Below are positions 1 through 11,871 of a stretch of 64,000 bases of DNA, piece by piece; the stretch's first letter is position 1, and every line of letters begins with the position of its first letter. This stretch comes from Hysterangium stoloniferum (lineage: Eukaryota > Basidiomycota > Agaricomycetes > Hysterangiales > Hysterangiaceae). Made by a program: the position numbers and the translations under genes. The DNA is taken from positions 48,879 to 112,878 of the forward strand of contig WHVD01000220.1 of assembly GCA_015178975.1 (NCBI GenBank), in the 5' to 3' direction. Below the pieces are notes generated by a model. It ran no database searches. It saw only the letters and a list, made by a program, of their open reading frames with translations, and was not told the origin of the DNA.

Positions 1-726
1 TTTAGGTACTTGTATGCACCTTGAAGTGAGTATAGGAGTTGCCTTATCAATATGCTCTTGAAGTATCTCCTGTAATAGTTCATAACATCCAGGATCTAAA
101 TGATAGCCAGCATCTTCTAATGGCAATTCTCTATTTTCCTCACTAGGGATTCCTCCCAATAGGTCTTCTAACAAATAGAGAGCATGAGCCGCTACCTTTT
201 CAGCCTGCTTGGGTAAAGGCATATAGGGTAGACTCTCTGTGTTTGGAATATATCTCTTCCCAAGTTTCAAAATGAGTTCTCTCCTAGACTTGTGTGGAAA
301 GGTTGTCTCATACAGTCTCCTCAATCTCACTGTACTTGGATAGAGGTAAGTAAGATCTCCTGGTCTGGCTCTATCATTCCTTAATAGATGCTTTTGTGGA
401 GTAGCAGAGAAACTGTGGACTGGAGTATTGGGAATAGTAACATTAAGATGGCGGAAATGTTCAGGAGTTGTGGTGGGTGCTGGAGAGACTAATCTCTCTG
501 GGTGTAGTTGTATGCTAGGTGTTTTGGACATAGTAGAATTATTTCTAGTCCTACTAAGGGTAAATCGAATACTGTTAGGTGGTAAGAGAGTAGGAGTATT
601 CGATGGAGGAATAGGTGTATTGATTTGATTCGAAGAAAGCTTTTGTAGCTTGAATGTAACTTGATTTAGTCTTGATTTGATTTCAAAATGTTCTGGATGA
701 AAGCCTTGGTCCAGAATATATGTGGG
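1..726 (-). CDS. Partial unknown ORF running off the left edge
   Basis: The minus strand is open without a stop from 726 to position 1, so the protein continues beyond the window. The first in-frame ATG is at 531-529. Upstream the frame reads back to a TAA at 729-727 directly after a TTTCAG that could be an intron acceptor. Between about 660 and 800 a second frame is also open and has a better protein-like composition, so an intron or a frameshift lies near 660-730. The visible protein is hydrophilic, with Gln/Lys-rich helical stretches, then a Pro/Thr-rich linker, then an Arg/Leu-rich segment. I recognise no domain. The AT-rich surroundings suggest a transposon-borne gene, but that is inference. 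Confidence 0.4.
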
Positions 727-1537
727 TTACTGAAAGATTGCTGCAACAATAGATTGAAACAAGATCTTCCCAGAGCGTCCACCAATTTTTGTAATGTATT
801 CAGGGGATTCTCTTAGATAGCTCAATATATGCTATAGTGTCACAGAGCTTCAACAATAAAACAAGCAAAGGTCCAGTAATTTAAATACTGATAGATTAAT
901 GAGCTGCGCTATGAAGCTTAAACAACTCAAATCAATGCTTATTTTGATTATTGAAAGGTTCAATAGAACTGTGTATGACTCTTTTAGCAAATACAAGAAC
1001 TATTCCTTGAGAATAGGGGCTGGAAGCTGAATATATGCGCAGTAACTTGGCAGAGACTTGATATAAGAGCTTCGGATTCTTGTATGCTTATTTGTAACTA
1101 TTAATAGTTATTTAACAAGGTGTTAAATAATTTATTAATAGAGAAAATAAATTGTATTGGATTATCTGAGTGCTTGTACTTGATTAATTCAATAAACTTA
1201 GGGCTGGGCCTTGAGTAATCTAGTATTGGCAGGGATTTCAGTAAGGATACTTATATACTTATTAGGTTTATTATCTAATTAATAAGCCTAAAGGGTAGCT
1301 GTGAGGCTGGGGAACTTAGATGATTAGCTAAGTTCAAGAGTTGCTGACAAAGATTCAAGATGCTGCAAGTGTAGGTGCTTGCAGTGAGTGTATCAGACTA
1401 AGGCTATTATTGTCCTTAGGATGATTAAATAAGCTGGTGCTGTGCTGCAAATGTGTGTGTGATAAGATGATTTTATTGGAAACTTAGCCCTCCTTATATA
1501 CATTTTGATAACTCAATGATTAGCTAACTATTTAGTT
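727..1537. other. AT-rich stretch without a recognisable gene
   Basis: No convincing ORF, RNA gene or transposon domain is visible. About 727-800 may belong to the upstream part of the partial minus-strand gene. The rest is low-complexity, AT-rich sequence, probably repeat debris. Confidence 0.4.
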
Positions 1538-1572
1538 TATGAGGTCATTAGTGAGATCATAATGACCTCATA
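1538..1572. repeat. Short perfect inverted repeat (hairpin)
   Basis: TATGAGGTCATTA at 1538-1550 is followed about 9 bp later by its exact reverse complement at 1560-1572. It could be a regulatory palindrome or the end of a decayed element. Nothing nearby decides which. Confidence 0.5.
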
Positions 1573-1710
1573 TTCTACTCATTATTTACCCTTTGTTTAA
1601 CATGTGATTCCCCTCTCTGAGACAAGGGTTCTAAGCTTTGGCTTGAACATGAAGGTTCAAGGCCGCGGTCCCGGGGACGGAAGCAAACGATGAGTCGGCG
1701 GAACCTAATA

Positions 1711-1800
1711 ATGACTCGGGTAGTCACGTTCGTGACTTGTGTGACTCGGGTAGTCACATTCGTGACTTGTGTGACTCGGGTAGTCACACTCGTGACCTTT
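1711..1800. repeat. 30-bp minisatellite, three units
   Basis: Three head-to-tail copies of exactly 30 bp lie at 1711-1740, 1741-1770 and 1771-1800. Each contains GACTCGGGTAGTCAC followed by a TTCGTGAC-like segment, so every unit holds nested GTCAC/GTGAC inverted motifs. Copies differ at a few positions. The block is much more GC-rich than its flanks. Confidence 0.85.
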
Positions 1801-2772
1801 GTGACATCCCGACACCAGAGGCTTATCTAATAAGTCACATGACTTCAAAAATGCGCAAACTGAGCTGCAGCAAGTGCCGAAAGGTAATAACTAAGTAAAT
1901 AAAATATAAATAATTAGTTAAAAATTATAATAAATTAACTAAGATATAATAGCATAATATGAGTTCATATATGCTATTATTATGCGAAGTTAAAAGGAAT
2001 AGAGCCTATATTTCACAATAAAAATATAATAAAAAATACAATAAATTCGAGAAAATATTAATAAATTCAAAGAAAATTAAGAGAAAATTATGAGATAAAG
2101 CTGATACCTCACACCCACCCTACATATGTGCACCCAACCCTCTATATAGTACCCAAAGTACAGTCACAACTGGAGTGCTCGCTGGGACCTATGCAGGTCA
2201 AACCTGTCTGTCTATATTTGACTCTGTCTCACACACCAGTCACCAGACTCTGCCTGGACACCCCATCAGCTCTCTAATGGAACCCTGTTCCTGTTATGGT
2301 CAAATGACCTGTCATGTTTCACACCCCACTTCCATTCTGTTCCATCCCTAACACCTAGTTTGGTGTTTACTCATCTCATTTCATGATTACTTGTTTTGAT
2401 CTTTATTATTACTGTATTTGGTATTGCATACATTCCACAGTCTATATAGTCTAGCTAATATTGTACATACAATCTCATCAGAAAATCAACTTAGTTCTCT
2501 CCCAGTAACTTAGCATATATGTACCCCACTCAATTACCATCTCTCATCTTTGAAAACACAATACTCTCAACCTCATTGGAGCCCATGGGCTTTCTGACTG
2601 GCCTTCTGACCTGTCAACCTATCAACCTATCAACTACTCCCAGACTCCCTGGGTTTCCTGTCCACCTGTTCGAAATTGGACATTACAATCTCATATGGGC
2701 ACAGCATATAAGCTGAAGCCAAGTCCTACCAGATTATCCACAGGTTTCTCTAGAAACCCTCCATGAACCTGC
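1801..2772. other. AT-rich then LTR-like sequence
   Basis: Positions 1860-2100 are strongly AT-rich with no coding signal. Positions 2100-2772 look like the LTR and leader of the copia remnant that follows. At 2703-2727 there is an ATATAAGCTGAAGCCAAGT motif that recurs in the solo LTRs at 42163-44513 and 49584-50317. I cannot place LTR boundaries here. Confidence 0.35.
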
Positions 2773-3395
2773 ATGTCCCTTAACACATACTGGATATTCA
2801 TGAGCAGTGGAACAAAGCCACCTAAGCATGAGAGCAGCAAGGAGTATTTGAAATGGGTAAAGCATTCAGAGGGTGGTTACACTGTGATTGGGCTCATAAT
2901 CACATCAAGTCAGCAATCATATATTCAGGATTGTGCCACTAGACCTGAGGATGGCAAACATTCACAAAAATATACCAGGCAAATAATCATGGCAATAAAA
3001 TTTCATTGAAACAGCAGCTTTATACATACAAGTATGAGGTCAAAAAACTGATAATGGAATATGTCCATGGAATTCTAACTCTCACTTCACAACTTCAAGC
3101 AATTGGAGTTGAGCTACATGAAGAGGATGTACTGGATGTCCTAATTTATTGCTTAGCTCCAGAGTTTAGTGCAGCTGTGACTGCTCTTATGCAGCAAGCA
3201 GTATCACCTACTGTTGAGGATATTTCTACAGCACTGGTGAAAGAAGAAAGTCATCTGAAAGGCCCAAAGGACACCAAGAGTCAGTTTTCACTGAAAGCAA
3301 AAACAGACTCACAAAGTGCAAAACAGCCAATAAATTGTTATATGTAGATGCAACAATGAAGGTCACATCACATATCTTTGTCCTGCACTGAAGCC
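2773..3395 (+). pseudogene. Ty1/copia gag remnant (UBN2-type)
   Basis: Two reading frames carry parts of a copia-type Gag. Positions 2773-3009 give an EYLKWVKHSEGG-like N-terminal segment. Positions 3006-3347 give the helical UBN2-type region with a YVHGILTLTSQLQAIG motif. At about 3330-3392, after one more frameshift, a zinc knuckle of the form C..CNNEGHITYLC is visible. No protease, integrase or reverse transcriptase follows, so the element is broken after gag. Breaks include a frameshift near 3005 and another near 3345. Confidence 0.7.
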
Positions 3396-3399
3396 AATT

Positions 3400-3599
3400 G
3401 ATTCTTCATTAAGTGGATCACCCACTGAAAACCTGGAGACTCTCACTGTATTAAGTTCCAGATCTCAGGATGTATTTTCCAGGGATTAGTTTGGGAGTAT
3501 CAGAATATTACCAGAGTACAGATGGACTTGGCTTCAGCTTATGTGCTGCACCCTCATGCACTCACTCAGCTGTCCATATTTCAGAGGATAGATAAATGC
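3400..3599. other. Decayed LTR-like sequence with shared motif on the minus strand
   Basis: Positions 3530-3560, read on the minus strand, contain GTGCAGCACATAAGCTGAAG, the motif seen near the 3' ends of the solo LTRs further right. The rest is non-coding. Confidence 0.4.
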
Positions 3600-4345
3600 C
3601 AGAGAGTTTACAGATACTTGGAAGTTCCGGGAGTTTTGGATATCCAGAGTCCAGAGAGTTCTGAAGATTGAGTGTACAGAAAGACAGAAGAGATACAAAC
3701 TAATTCAAGATTAAAACTAAAGAGTAAGTACATGACTATGGAAGACTATATAGATTTTCCAATAATTGTACTACAAATCTGGAAGTATAATAAGACAGAT
3801 TAGGATGAAGATTCTGAAATGGGAATACAACAACAAGTCAGATCAATGGGGAAACAAGGATGGGGACAGATCAGGGAATAAGTACAAGAACAATAAACAA
3901 GTGAATGAATAACTGTTAACCTGTCAGTTACTAAATATGGAACAAGGATGAGGTTTGGAAATCCAGGAACTAGAAATGTTCCATGGATGGAAGTCAGGTC
4001 AGAAAGTTACAGAAAGTTACAGAGAATCAAAGTATCCAGGAATAGGTCGTAACAGAAGGTTGGGCCATAGATCAAGGGGAGTCCAATTGGAAGTTTGGGC
4101 CAGAAAATGACTAGGGACATGTGGAGAACTTAACTGGAAAAGGGGAGAGTCTGATGAGTTCCAAGTCATAAGAGGAGGTGTCTAGTTGAGGGCAGAATAC
4201 CAGACTGGGATTTGGATTGAAGGGTACTTGAGGGATGAAGGTCAGGTTCCAGTGGATTCCGGATCTTGATACTGGTCTGGAAGATGGTTCAGAACTTGAT
4301 ATGATTTCCAGGAAATACTCTGAGGAGTCTCCGGGAATGGAACTT
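3600..4345 (+). repeat. Dispersed repeat family B, copy 1
   Basis: This non-coding segment is homologous, with many point differences and indels, to the reverse complement of 47690-48455. Shared landmarks include GACAGAAAGACAGAAG near the start, AAACTAAAGAGTAAGTA, and GGTTCCAGTGGATTCCGGAT near the end. It may be an LTR or the non-coding part of a decayed retroelement. No ORF is retained. Confidence 0.7.
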
Positions 4346-5260
4346 CACACAATGCCTGTATAGTGGAGAGTGGTTTCTATTGCACTGCTGAATTCATTGC
4401 ATGGACTAGGAGTTGTGAGGAGGACTCTAGGGTCCAGCATGTGAAATCTGGGAGGTTGGGGGAATGTGTTCTAGGAGTATAGGATGATGCTCTGAGGTTC
4501 AATTTGATGCCAAATGTACCAGACAGATTTCATGTTAAGTGAGTGCATTGTTTTTGTGTTAAAAGTGTTTATTTTGCATTTGATGAGCATGGATCTGTCA
4601 TGATGCCTCAACAATATGCAAAGTGGATGTGTTGGAATTTATGGTATTGTGTTGCAAGCCATTGAGGATGCTCACAGTCTTCCTGCACTCTTTTTGGTTA
4701 TACTATACTAAATAGTTTATTTGACAAATGCTCGGCTATGTAGTACTTTACAGTAGCTTAGTAATATGAACTTGACTTCATCTTCTTTATACAGTCGACA
4801 TCTTACAGCTACATAGTCCTGACTTATTTCACAAAAAAACAAAACAATTGAACCATGGTGACTGGCACTTGTGCCATATTTTTTTAAAAATTACATGCAC
4901 ACAAAGTCAGTACAAAAGTGTACTAAAAAACATAGTAAAAATATTCGGAACCTTTACCTAATTAGAAGTGTAAAATTGTACTGAGACCAGGGCAATAATT
5001 TCGGAGTTTACCCTTAATGACGGTCCACAGAAGTTCAGTTCCCGTGAGTCACGCGGTACCAATTTTTTTTTCTTTTTTTAATATCACGCGGTACCAATCT
5101 ATACTCAGCTACTATGCAAGGTCTTCATTTTCAACTCTCGGAATAAGCTCGGCAACCCACCAATTAGCGCGATAAGTAATAATTAATCATTACAGAGAAT
5201 TAGCCATATCTAATATAACCCCAAACGGATACAAATGGAGGCAAATCAAACGTCTTGACA
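4346..5260. other. Non-coding border between repeats and genes
   Basis: No gene is visible. A 16-bp motif ATCACGCGGTACCAAT occurs twice around 5047-5100, separated by a T-rich tract. From about 5000 rightwards base composition becomes more balanced, marking the edge of the gene island. Confidence 0.4.
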
Positions 5261-8126
5261 CTAAGCAATACGCCCTAAAGAGGACAGATATTGTGCCAAC
5301 ATCGAGACGATAAGTGCCAGAACCAGGCCACATAATACAGCCACCTTCGTCGTCAAAACAAAAGCAGAAGACGCCGCCTCCTGGATGTCAACCACAAAAG
5401 GCGGGAAGTCTACGTCCATCCACACATCCCATGACTTTAGCGCGACAACAGCAGTCCCCGCATCCACGCCAGCTTTTCGTCGCCGATCCTTCTCCTTCTC
5501 AAGAGCCATTTGCTGCTTATCCAAGAGGCGGCTGACATCGGACAGCCAGCCGTAGACCGGCGGATACTGTACCCGGCCGCCCTCTATGAGCGGCTCTCCG
5601 TCTTCGCCAATGTACCATGTCGGCACCACCTCTGTCAGGCTCGGTACCACCCATGCACTAGGACGGGCGGCCCTTGTTCGCTTCGGCGGGCGGGAGCGAT
5701 GATCTGGTGTATTATTGCCAGGATCATCTGCACAATAGATACCTCCAGATTGCCCACCATTCACGAGACAAGTCCTCACCTGACAGGTTGGCGGGGGTCC
5801 GATAGCTCGTTGAGTTGGTGCTGGGGAAGGGCCGGGGATCAGTGTCGGTCGTCTTACCTGTGCGTCGTGCGACGAAGGATCGTAAAATGCGGTAAGGTGG
5901 ATGTGGGCAATATCTGTTGTTTGGCCTATGAGTTGCATCCGGAAACCGTCGAGCGTAAAGACTGTTAGTTTATAATGGAATTAGGATGTCAAACCGTTTT
6001 CGATGTAAAGATTTTATTGTCATTTTTTTTACCTTTCATAGACGCAAATTCTTCTTCCGGAGCAGCTTCTATCCACTGAAATAGAAATTCCTGCACTCGC
6101 GTTGGATAGGGCTGTGAAATCAAATTTTGCACCTGTTCAAATCGTAGACATGTCAATGCAAGAATGAATGAAAAGCACAATAACTCACTTGCAGCCCATT
6201 TCCCCAATTGGAAGACGCGATATTTAAAAATATAGCGCCTTTCTCCCCAGCCACGACGGTTTTTGCCTTGACGGCCACTGACCTGGTCTGCTCTTTGCTA
6301 TGGTACGGTAATGCTTGTTTCCGTGCGACCTTGTTGCCTAATGGTGTTATCCACTCGATAGACCCCAGCAGAACCTTTATGCTAGATGGTCCGGAATCAC
6401 GATGAGTCTTAGAGGGCTTGTAGGCCTGCTTCGGAGCTAATAAGACCAGGGAGAATGACATGTTAATCGTCTGAAACAGGGGCAATTCATACGCCACGTC
6501 AGTAAGGGAGGATGGATCTGATACAGTGAGGAGTAGAGACGGTCGTATTGCAGAATGAAGCGAATCCGTAGTGTCGGGAAGGATGGATGCGTAGATGAGA
6601 GGTGTACTCAATGCATTAGAATAAAAAACGAGCCCGCCTTCGAGAGTTAAATCCAGAGAATCATCGGCAACGGATGATGCTGTTATTATATCCTAATTAT
6701 TTGAAACGATTGTTATTTCATCCATGGATAATGAATATTAAACAGTTGTACGTACTATTTTGTCCCGGAGCTGAAAATCTTCTGCCACAAAACTTGCCAT
6801 GGGACCATCTGAAATCTTCCATTTTTCAAACTCGCCGCGTATCAGCGATTCGACCGGCCGATAGTAGTACAAGCCCTCGACCGAATTTCGCGATGCTGCT
6901 TCTTTCGAACGAATCAGTGCCACGATCTCATCCACGCCGTCGCCGTCGAAATCTGCACATCGAGCTTGGATAATGGACATTTCGGGCCCAAAGTCGTCCA
7001 CGACATGTTTCGACCACTGGACATTGTGCATGTCCATATTTGTTGCTGCGTGAGACCGGCTGTAAACAATTAGACGGTGCCCAGTGAATGGCTGTTCAAG
7101 TGTTTAGCGGGAGGGTGATATTATACAGTTTACTGGAGAATCCACCTCTGAGGATACAATGTATAGCGGCGATTCCCCGATATTTCCTATGCTTACGAGG
7201 CCACATCCGGATGTAACACGGGGTGTTCTTACCATCGTTGGTCCGATACCACGAACATGCCATCTGCTCATTTCCCACCAAAGGAGTGTGACTCCTTCGG
7301 TGCTTGCCAGGAGTACCTTATCTAGTCCTCCCTCGTGACCACCAGTGTGAGGAATCACATGTATTGCTGATATTAATCTAAACGTGTCCGGAAAGGCCAT
7401 ACTTGAAAGCCATGGTTGTCCCGAGACGATATTTGATGGTTGAGTATAGACGACAATTGGTGAGTGGCCTTTGCCGGAGTCAGATACAGGTACCATAACA
7501 GATACAGCCATAACCTGCAGAGAAAACGTGTTTGTGAAATGTCCCACTGCAAGTTCAATTTATGTCAGAGACCTGGCGGGAAAATTTGGGACTAAAGACA
7601 AGTACGTAATTACCTTTGATAAAGCGCGTCCCGGGATATCTTCCGATCTCGCGTCGGACCCATGTTCCAGTCGTGGAGCCAGTGTTTTCTAACCAAGTGA
7701 CGCGGCCGCCGTGAAGATTGATCTTGTTGCCCGACGCAAACTCGTCCACCAGAATAACTAAAAAGAATGACAATTCAGAAGCAGCGTCAATTCTCATATC
7801 AATCGGTTACCATCGTTATACCCATTTTTAGAAATATCAGCGTACACGATGTCTCGGGGGCTTTTTAATGTGACAATTTTGACTTTGTCCCATCGGTGGC
7901 TTGGAGGCTCAGGAGTACCTCTGTAGCTAGGATCGCATGGATTTCGATAGAGACATAAATCCAGGGAGTTAACATCTTGCTTTGGTGATTTCTCCAGAAC
8001 GAGAACGTCTTTTGGTCTCGGTCGCTTTGTCTTTTTTGAAGCGAATGGAAATGACTCTATAAATACGGTATTCGCTTGAGTGAGAGGGATGTCTTCGAAA
8101 AACGGCAGCTGCGAGGAGGGGGACAT
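5261..8126 (-). CDS. Aldos-2-ulose dehydratase-like protein with C-terminal membrane tail
   Basis: I rebuilt eight exons: 8126-7811, 7757-7614, 7546-7127, 7045-6756, 6692-6189, 6132-6033, 5961-5858 and 5779-5261. They sum to 2397 nt, giving 798 residues. From family recall, the N-terminal and middle parts match the beta-propeller of aldos-2-ulose dehydratase, the enzyme that dehydrates anhydrofructose and glucosone in basidiomycetes. Landmarks are YADISKNGYND, HGGRVTWLEN, GHFTNTF and the calcium-loop-like DFDGDGVDE. A cupin-like C-terminal part follows (LDGFRM..AHIHL and SWDVWMDVDFPPF). The protein then ends in a hydrophobic segment of about 25 residues (VAVLCGLVLALIVSMLA) instead of a further lectin-like domain. 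The stretch where I expect the His/Glu metal ligands reads PSSHDAQVRTCLVNGG and seems to lack most of them, so activity is doubtful. The intron 5857-5780 is 78 nt and open, so it could be retained. Confidence 0.75.
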
Positions 8127-9000
8127 TTGTAGAGTCTACTAGCAGGTTAGAGAAGAGGAAAGAGACGTCGTAAGCGTATATAAACAGAGAGTGGCGGAGG
8201 AATCAAATAACCCAGCTTCTGGATGCCACTGTGCACGGGCGTGGGGAACGCAGCCGAAATCGTACCGTATCAATGGCGGCCGGTGCCACAACGGCTACTT
8301 AAAAACTCCTTTTGTTCAAGATACAAGGATACAATACAACTATCTTTCCCCAGAAGCTTATCGTAAACGCGGCACGGGTTCCGGTGACAGGTACATGCGA
8401 ATTGATCAAGCTAGCTCAAAAAGGCTCCTTATTCAATCAATTTTCCGGTGGTGCACATGTATTATCAATCCATGTGAATATGCTTTTTCAAAAGGCAGAA
8501 TTCAATTGCATTTTCTTGCATTGAAGGGCTAGAATTCAAATGTTCATTTGGTTGAAAGGAGATTCAAAGCAGGTTGGTTGCCAAAAAAATTAATTTAAAT
8601 ACGCGGCTTACGTTTCAGACGTGGTGTGGCAGTCAATCAGGGTGAGTTCCGTATTTCAGGAATACGGAACACGAATGAGCGTATGTACATTATTATAACC
8701 AACGCTATAGTTTAGATCTATATGGTAAAGTTACAGATAAAACACCGGACGTGGATATTATCACACTTGTATCATTGCATCCACCAAGAATAAACAAGCC
8801 AAGAATCACCCGTCTATTTACTACAAAGTATGATACCAATCTCAAAATTACTGAGCTTAAAGCAATATTTTCCAATCAAAGCGAAGATAAGACGTGTGAA
8901 TCAGAATCGAAGTGCAGGATATCCTATATCTTCATGTTCTCTTTTGTTGAGCCTGCTGACATAAAACAATAAGATATCACATCAACGGAGTTATATCGGA
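8127..9000. other. Intergenic region upstream of the dehydratase-like gene
   Basis: This holds the promoter of the minus-strand gene starting at 8126 and the 3' end of the next minus-strand gene. Short open frames at 8191-8532 and 8751-8972 have no recognisable similarity and are probably chance. Confidence 0.4.
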
Positions 9001-11871
9001 CTATTTATAAATTAGACTGACCATAAACGCAAGTAGTTGTTGATATTGAGGTCCTGATATGGGGGGGTTGCTAGCGCCTTGAGGTGGCGGTGGCGGAGGC
9101 GAATGCTGGGGTAAAGAGTAGGGCATTGGTGGCGGCGCTTGTTGTTGAGGTGGCTGTTGCTGAGGTTGCTGTTGCTGCTGCTGCTGAATTTGCTGCTGCG
9201 CCTGCTGTAGTAACGCCATGATATTAGCCGGTAAAGCAGGTGCCCCCGCTGAAGGTGGTTGTTGCAGCGGGGCCTGCTGGTGATTCTGCTGCTGCTGTTG
9301 CTGGTGCTGTGGGGGAGGTGGAGGCGGGTATCCATAAGGATTGGGATTGGGCGCTGGCGGCGGCGGCATGTACTGCTGCTGTTGTGGCGGTTGCTGCTGT
9401 TGTAAAGCGCCGGGCGGCGGTAGCGATGGGTAGTAATGACCCATAGGGTTGGGCGGCATTGGCGGTAGCGGCATGGGCATCCTAGGCGGTGCAGCAGGTA
9501 TCTGCGGCACTGGCGGTGGTTGGGGTGCTGCTGAAGGAGCAGGCTGTTTGAGTGCTGCCAACAACTAGATTGGTTTATGTACATGTTAGGAGTCGAATAG
9601 GAAGGAAATAACGCAGAGCATACCTCTTGGACCTTCTTTGCCTTTTCCAGCCTGTTCTCGTCAGGCGGACCATATCCATCATCCCTATCGTATCTTTTGC
9701 CGGGGCCCATGTCATCATATCGTCGCCCACGGTCACGCCCCCAATCATCCCGCGACGGTCGCTCTCTTTCCCAGTCGTCAAGTTCGCGATCACGAGGGTC
9801 ACGATCGCGGAAGCCCTCCCGACCATTCCCTCGGCCGCCTCCGCCTCGTCCTCCACCACGTCCTCCACCACGTCCTCGTGTTGAGCGTTCATCTTCCCCA
9901 TAGGAGCGGTCTCTAAGTTCGGCCCGCCTGGGTTAGATTATGCCGTGAGGAAGAAGACGTAACCAGGGACACCAGGCTACTCACTTTGCTGGCGGGAATG
10001 GGCCCGGCGGAAGAGGTGTATCAGGTACATCCCAAGCAAAGATAATATCCATGACGCCGTCCTGCAGACCTTGGTGGCGCAAACGGTCGTGTGCCTCTTC
10101 ACAAGCCTGCGTGAGAGTTATAAAATGATCACGGAACATGAGAATAATCTACTAACGCGGATATCGTACATCTCCACATATCGTTGACTAGAACGAGTTT
10201 AGTAAATTACGGTAGAATTAAGACGCTCCAGCGTACTCTGGTCGATCACCGACATGCTTCACACTTTTTACATCCCCAAACTGCTGAAATTTGCGTCGCA
10301 CTTCGGTATCGTCAATCGGTTGACCCGAAGCCGAGTTCCGTAAGGTGACAAGCAATGTACCCTGTTGAAGAATATCAGGAAATGATAATGTCTAGGGCAT
10401 AAAAGTGACATAGATAAACAGACCTGATTCTTGTCTCGGTCACATTCCTGCTGCTGCTCGTCTCCCCTGGGCAAGCTGTAGTGGACATCAATCTAAATAT
10501 GTATTGAAAATTCTACTTCATCCTTCAGGCCACTTAATGCTTACAGGTCGTCCGCTGATCTCACTTCCCTGCAATCGTTCCCTTGCACGTTCTGCAGCAC
10601 GCAAGTCAAACTGAAAGGTTCATGGATCAGCGACCAACATAACAATACATCGGGATAGATAGTTTAGAAGTGTGATCTGCTGCTTACGTATGTAACGAAA
10701 ACCATTCCTCGGTTTGCAATCAAATCAAAGAAAGTCTTGATCTCTCCATGTTCCTCAAACCTACGACGGACATCATTGCTATCGGTTTCATACTGAAGGA
10801 AACCCGCGAAAAAATTGTTAGCATGATCTCAGCACAATGTAGGCCGGAACTGAAAGTAAGAAAACACCCAGACAACATCTCGTACAATGCGCCAAGAAGT
10901 GTGCCATGAAACTGCTGCCAATTAACACTTTTTCGACAAAGGCAGGCGTTTTTGCATAGAAATCGTAAAACGACATTCGGAAAATAAATAAGACTTAAGA
11001 AGCAGATCACACCTTGATATTTCTTATGAACAAAGTCCTGCAGGGACGTTCACGTTGTATCCGCTCCTCAATCAATGAATCATGTATCTTGTCATCCCGT
11101 TCTTTCCGCATGTTAGGTCGTTTACCACGGTTAGCTGCTCCAAACTGTCCACGAGGTGACTGGGGCTTATCTAAGAAGGTTGGACGTAAGTAACCCCACG
11201 CTTGTATCAAGAGGGAGAGGAAAAGGAACACGAAAAAGACAGGGCCTTCGGGGCCGAGGATAGGATATTACAGGCTTAGGAAACCGAATGGGATAGTCTC
11301 CAACACGCTCAAATCGCTGGTTAGCACGACTTATCACAGAGCAATGACTTTCAAGACGAAAGCGACAATTCCCAAAGGGCTCAAAGACCGACCATTCACA
11401 GAGGGACTGATCTGAAAAACCTTTTGTGTTCCTCATCCTCACCCTTACATGTGACAGGCGGAAGACATCGACTCGGTGCAAACAAAAAAAATTCTCGAAC
11501 ACACCTTCATACGCTGCACCACCAGTTCCGTATCCTTGGTTTTGCGGTTCGTATGCTGCGCCATACATTGTAGAACTAAAGGGAGGAACGGATGTCACTC
11601 CTACTTGTTGCTGTCCTTGCCCTTGCCCTTGAAAAGAATAATAAGGATCGCTGTGGCTAGTAGCGCCGTTGTTCACATTGTAGCTTTGCGGGTTATTGTA
11701 ACCAGTGTCGTCAAAGTCACTGTTATCGTAATTATATGAGGGACCACCACCGCGGCCACCTCTGCCTCCTCGCGCGGCAGGTCTTCCGAAACGAGCCTGT
11801 CGATCTGGCCCAGGACTCTGGGGTGAGCCGCCTCTTCTAGGAGGACCATCGTAGCCGTAATGACGATTCAT
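9001..11871 (-). CDS. Tandem-RRM RNA-binding protein, Mei2-like type
   Basis: Ten exons fit: 11871-11505, 11170-11013, 10792-10688, 10610-10545, 10492-10424, 10361-10237, 10187-10157 (31 nt), 10106-9985, 9927-9624 and 9564-9001. They total 1911 nt, 636 residues. A Gly/Arg-rich N-terminus precedes RRM1 (about 166-240; RTLFIRNIK and RGMVFVTY) and RRM2 (about 256-330; GTLLVTLRN and QRYVEMYD). The linker IDVHYSLPRGDEQQ, followed by DKNQGTLLV, recalls Mei2-like proteins, which bind RNA in meiotic and developmental switches. The specific C-terminal Mei2 RRM is absent; an RGG stretch (about 365-380) and a long Gln/Pro-rich tail (about 450-636) follow, suggesting condensate-type behaviour. The first intron is unusually long (334 bp). 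Function by name is inference; the RRM pair is clear. Confidence 0.8.

Noticed and set aside
1575-1787. 70-codon minus-strand frame with MTTRVTQVTNV repeats
   Set aside because: It simply translates the 30-bp minisatellite.
8191-8532. 113-codon open frame upstream of the dehydratase-like gene
   Set aside because: No similarity or signal; it falls in the promoter region.
9240-9903. Plus-strand Ala/Gly- and Pro/Arg-rich frames
   Set aside because: They are antisense to the Gln/Pro tail and RGG exon of the RRM gene.
11186-11504. Extra exon inside the long first intron of the RRM gene
   Set aside because: The frame is open but has no family similarity, and splicing 11505 to 11170 gives exact phase with the next exon.
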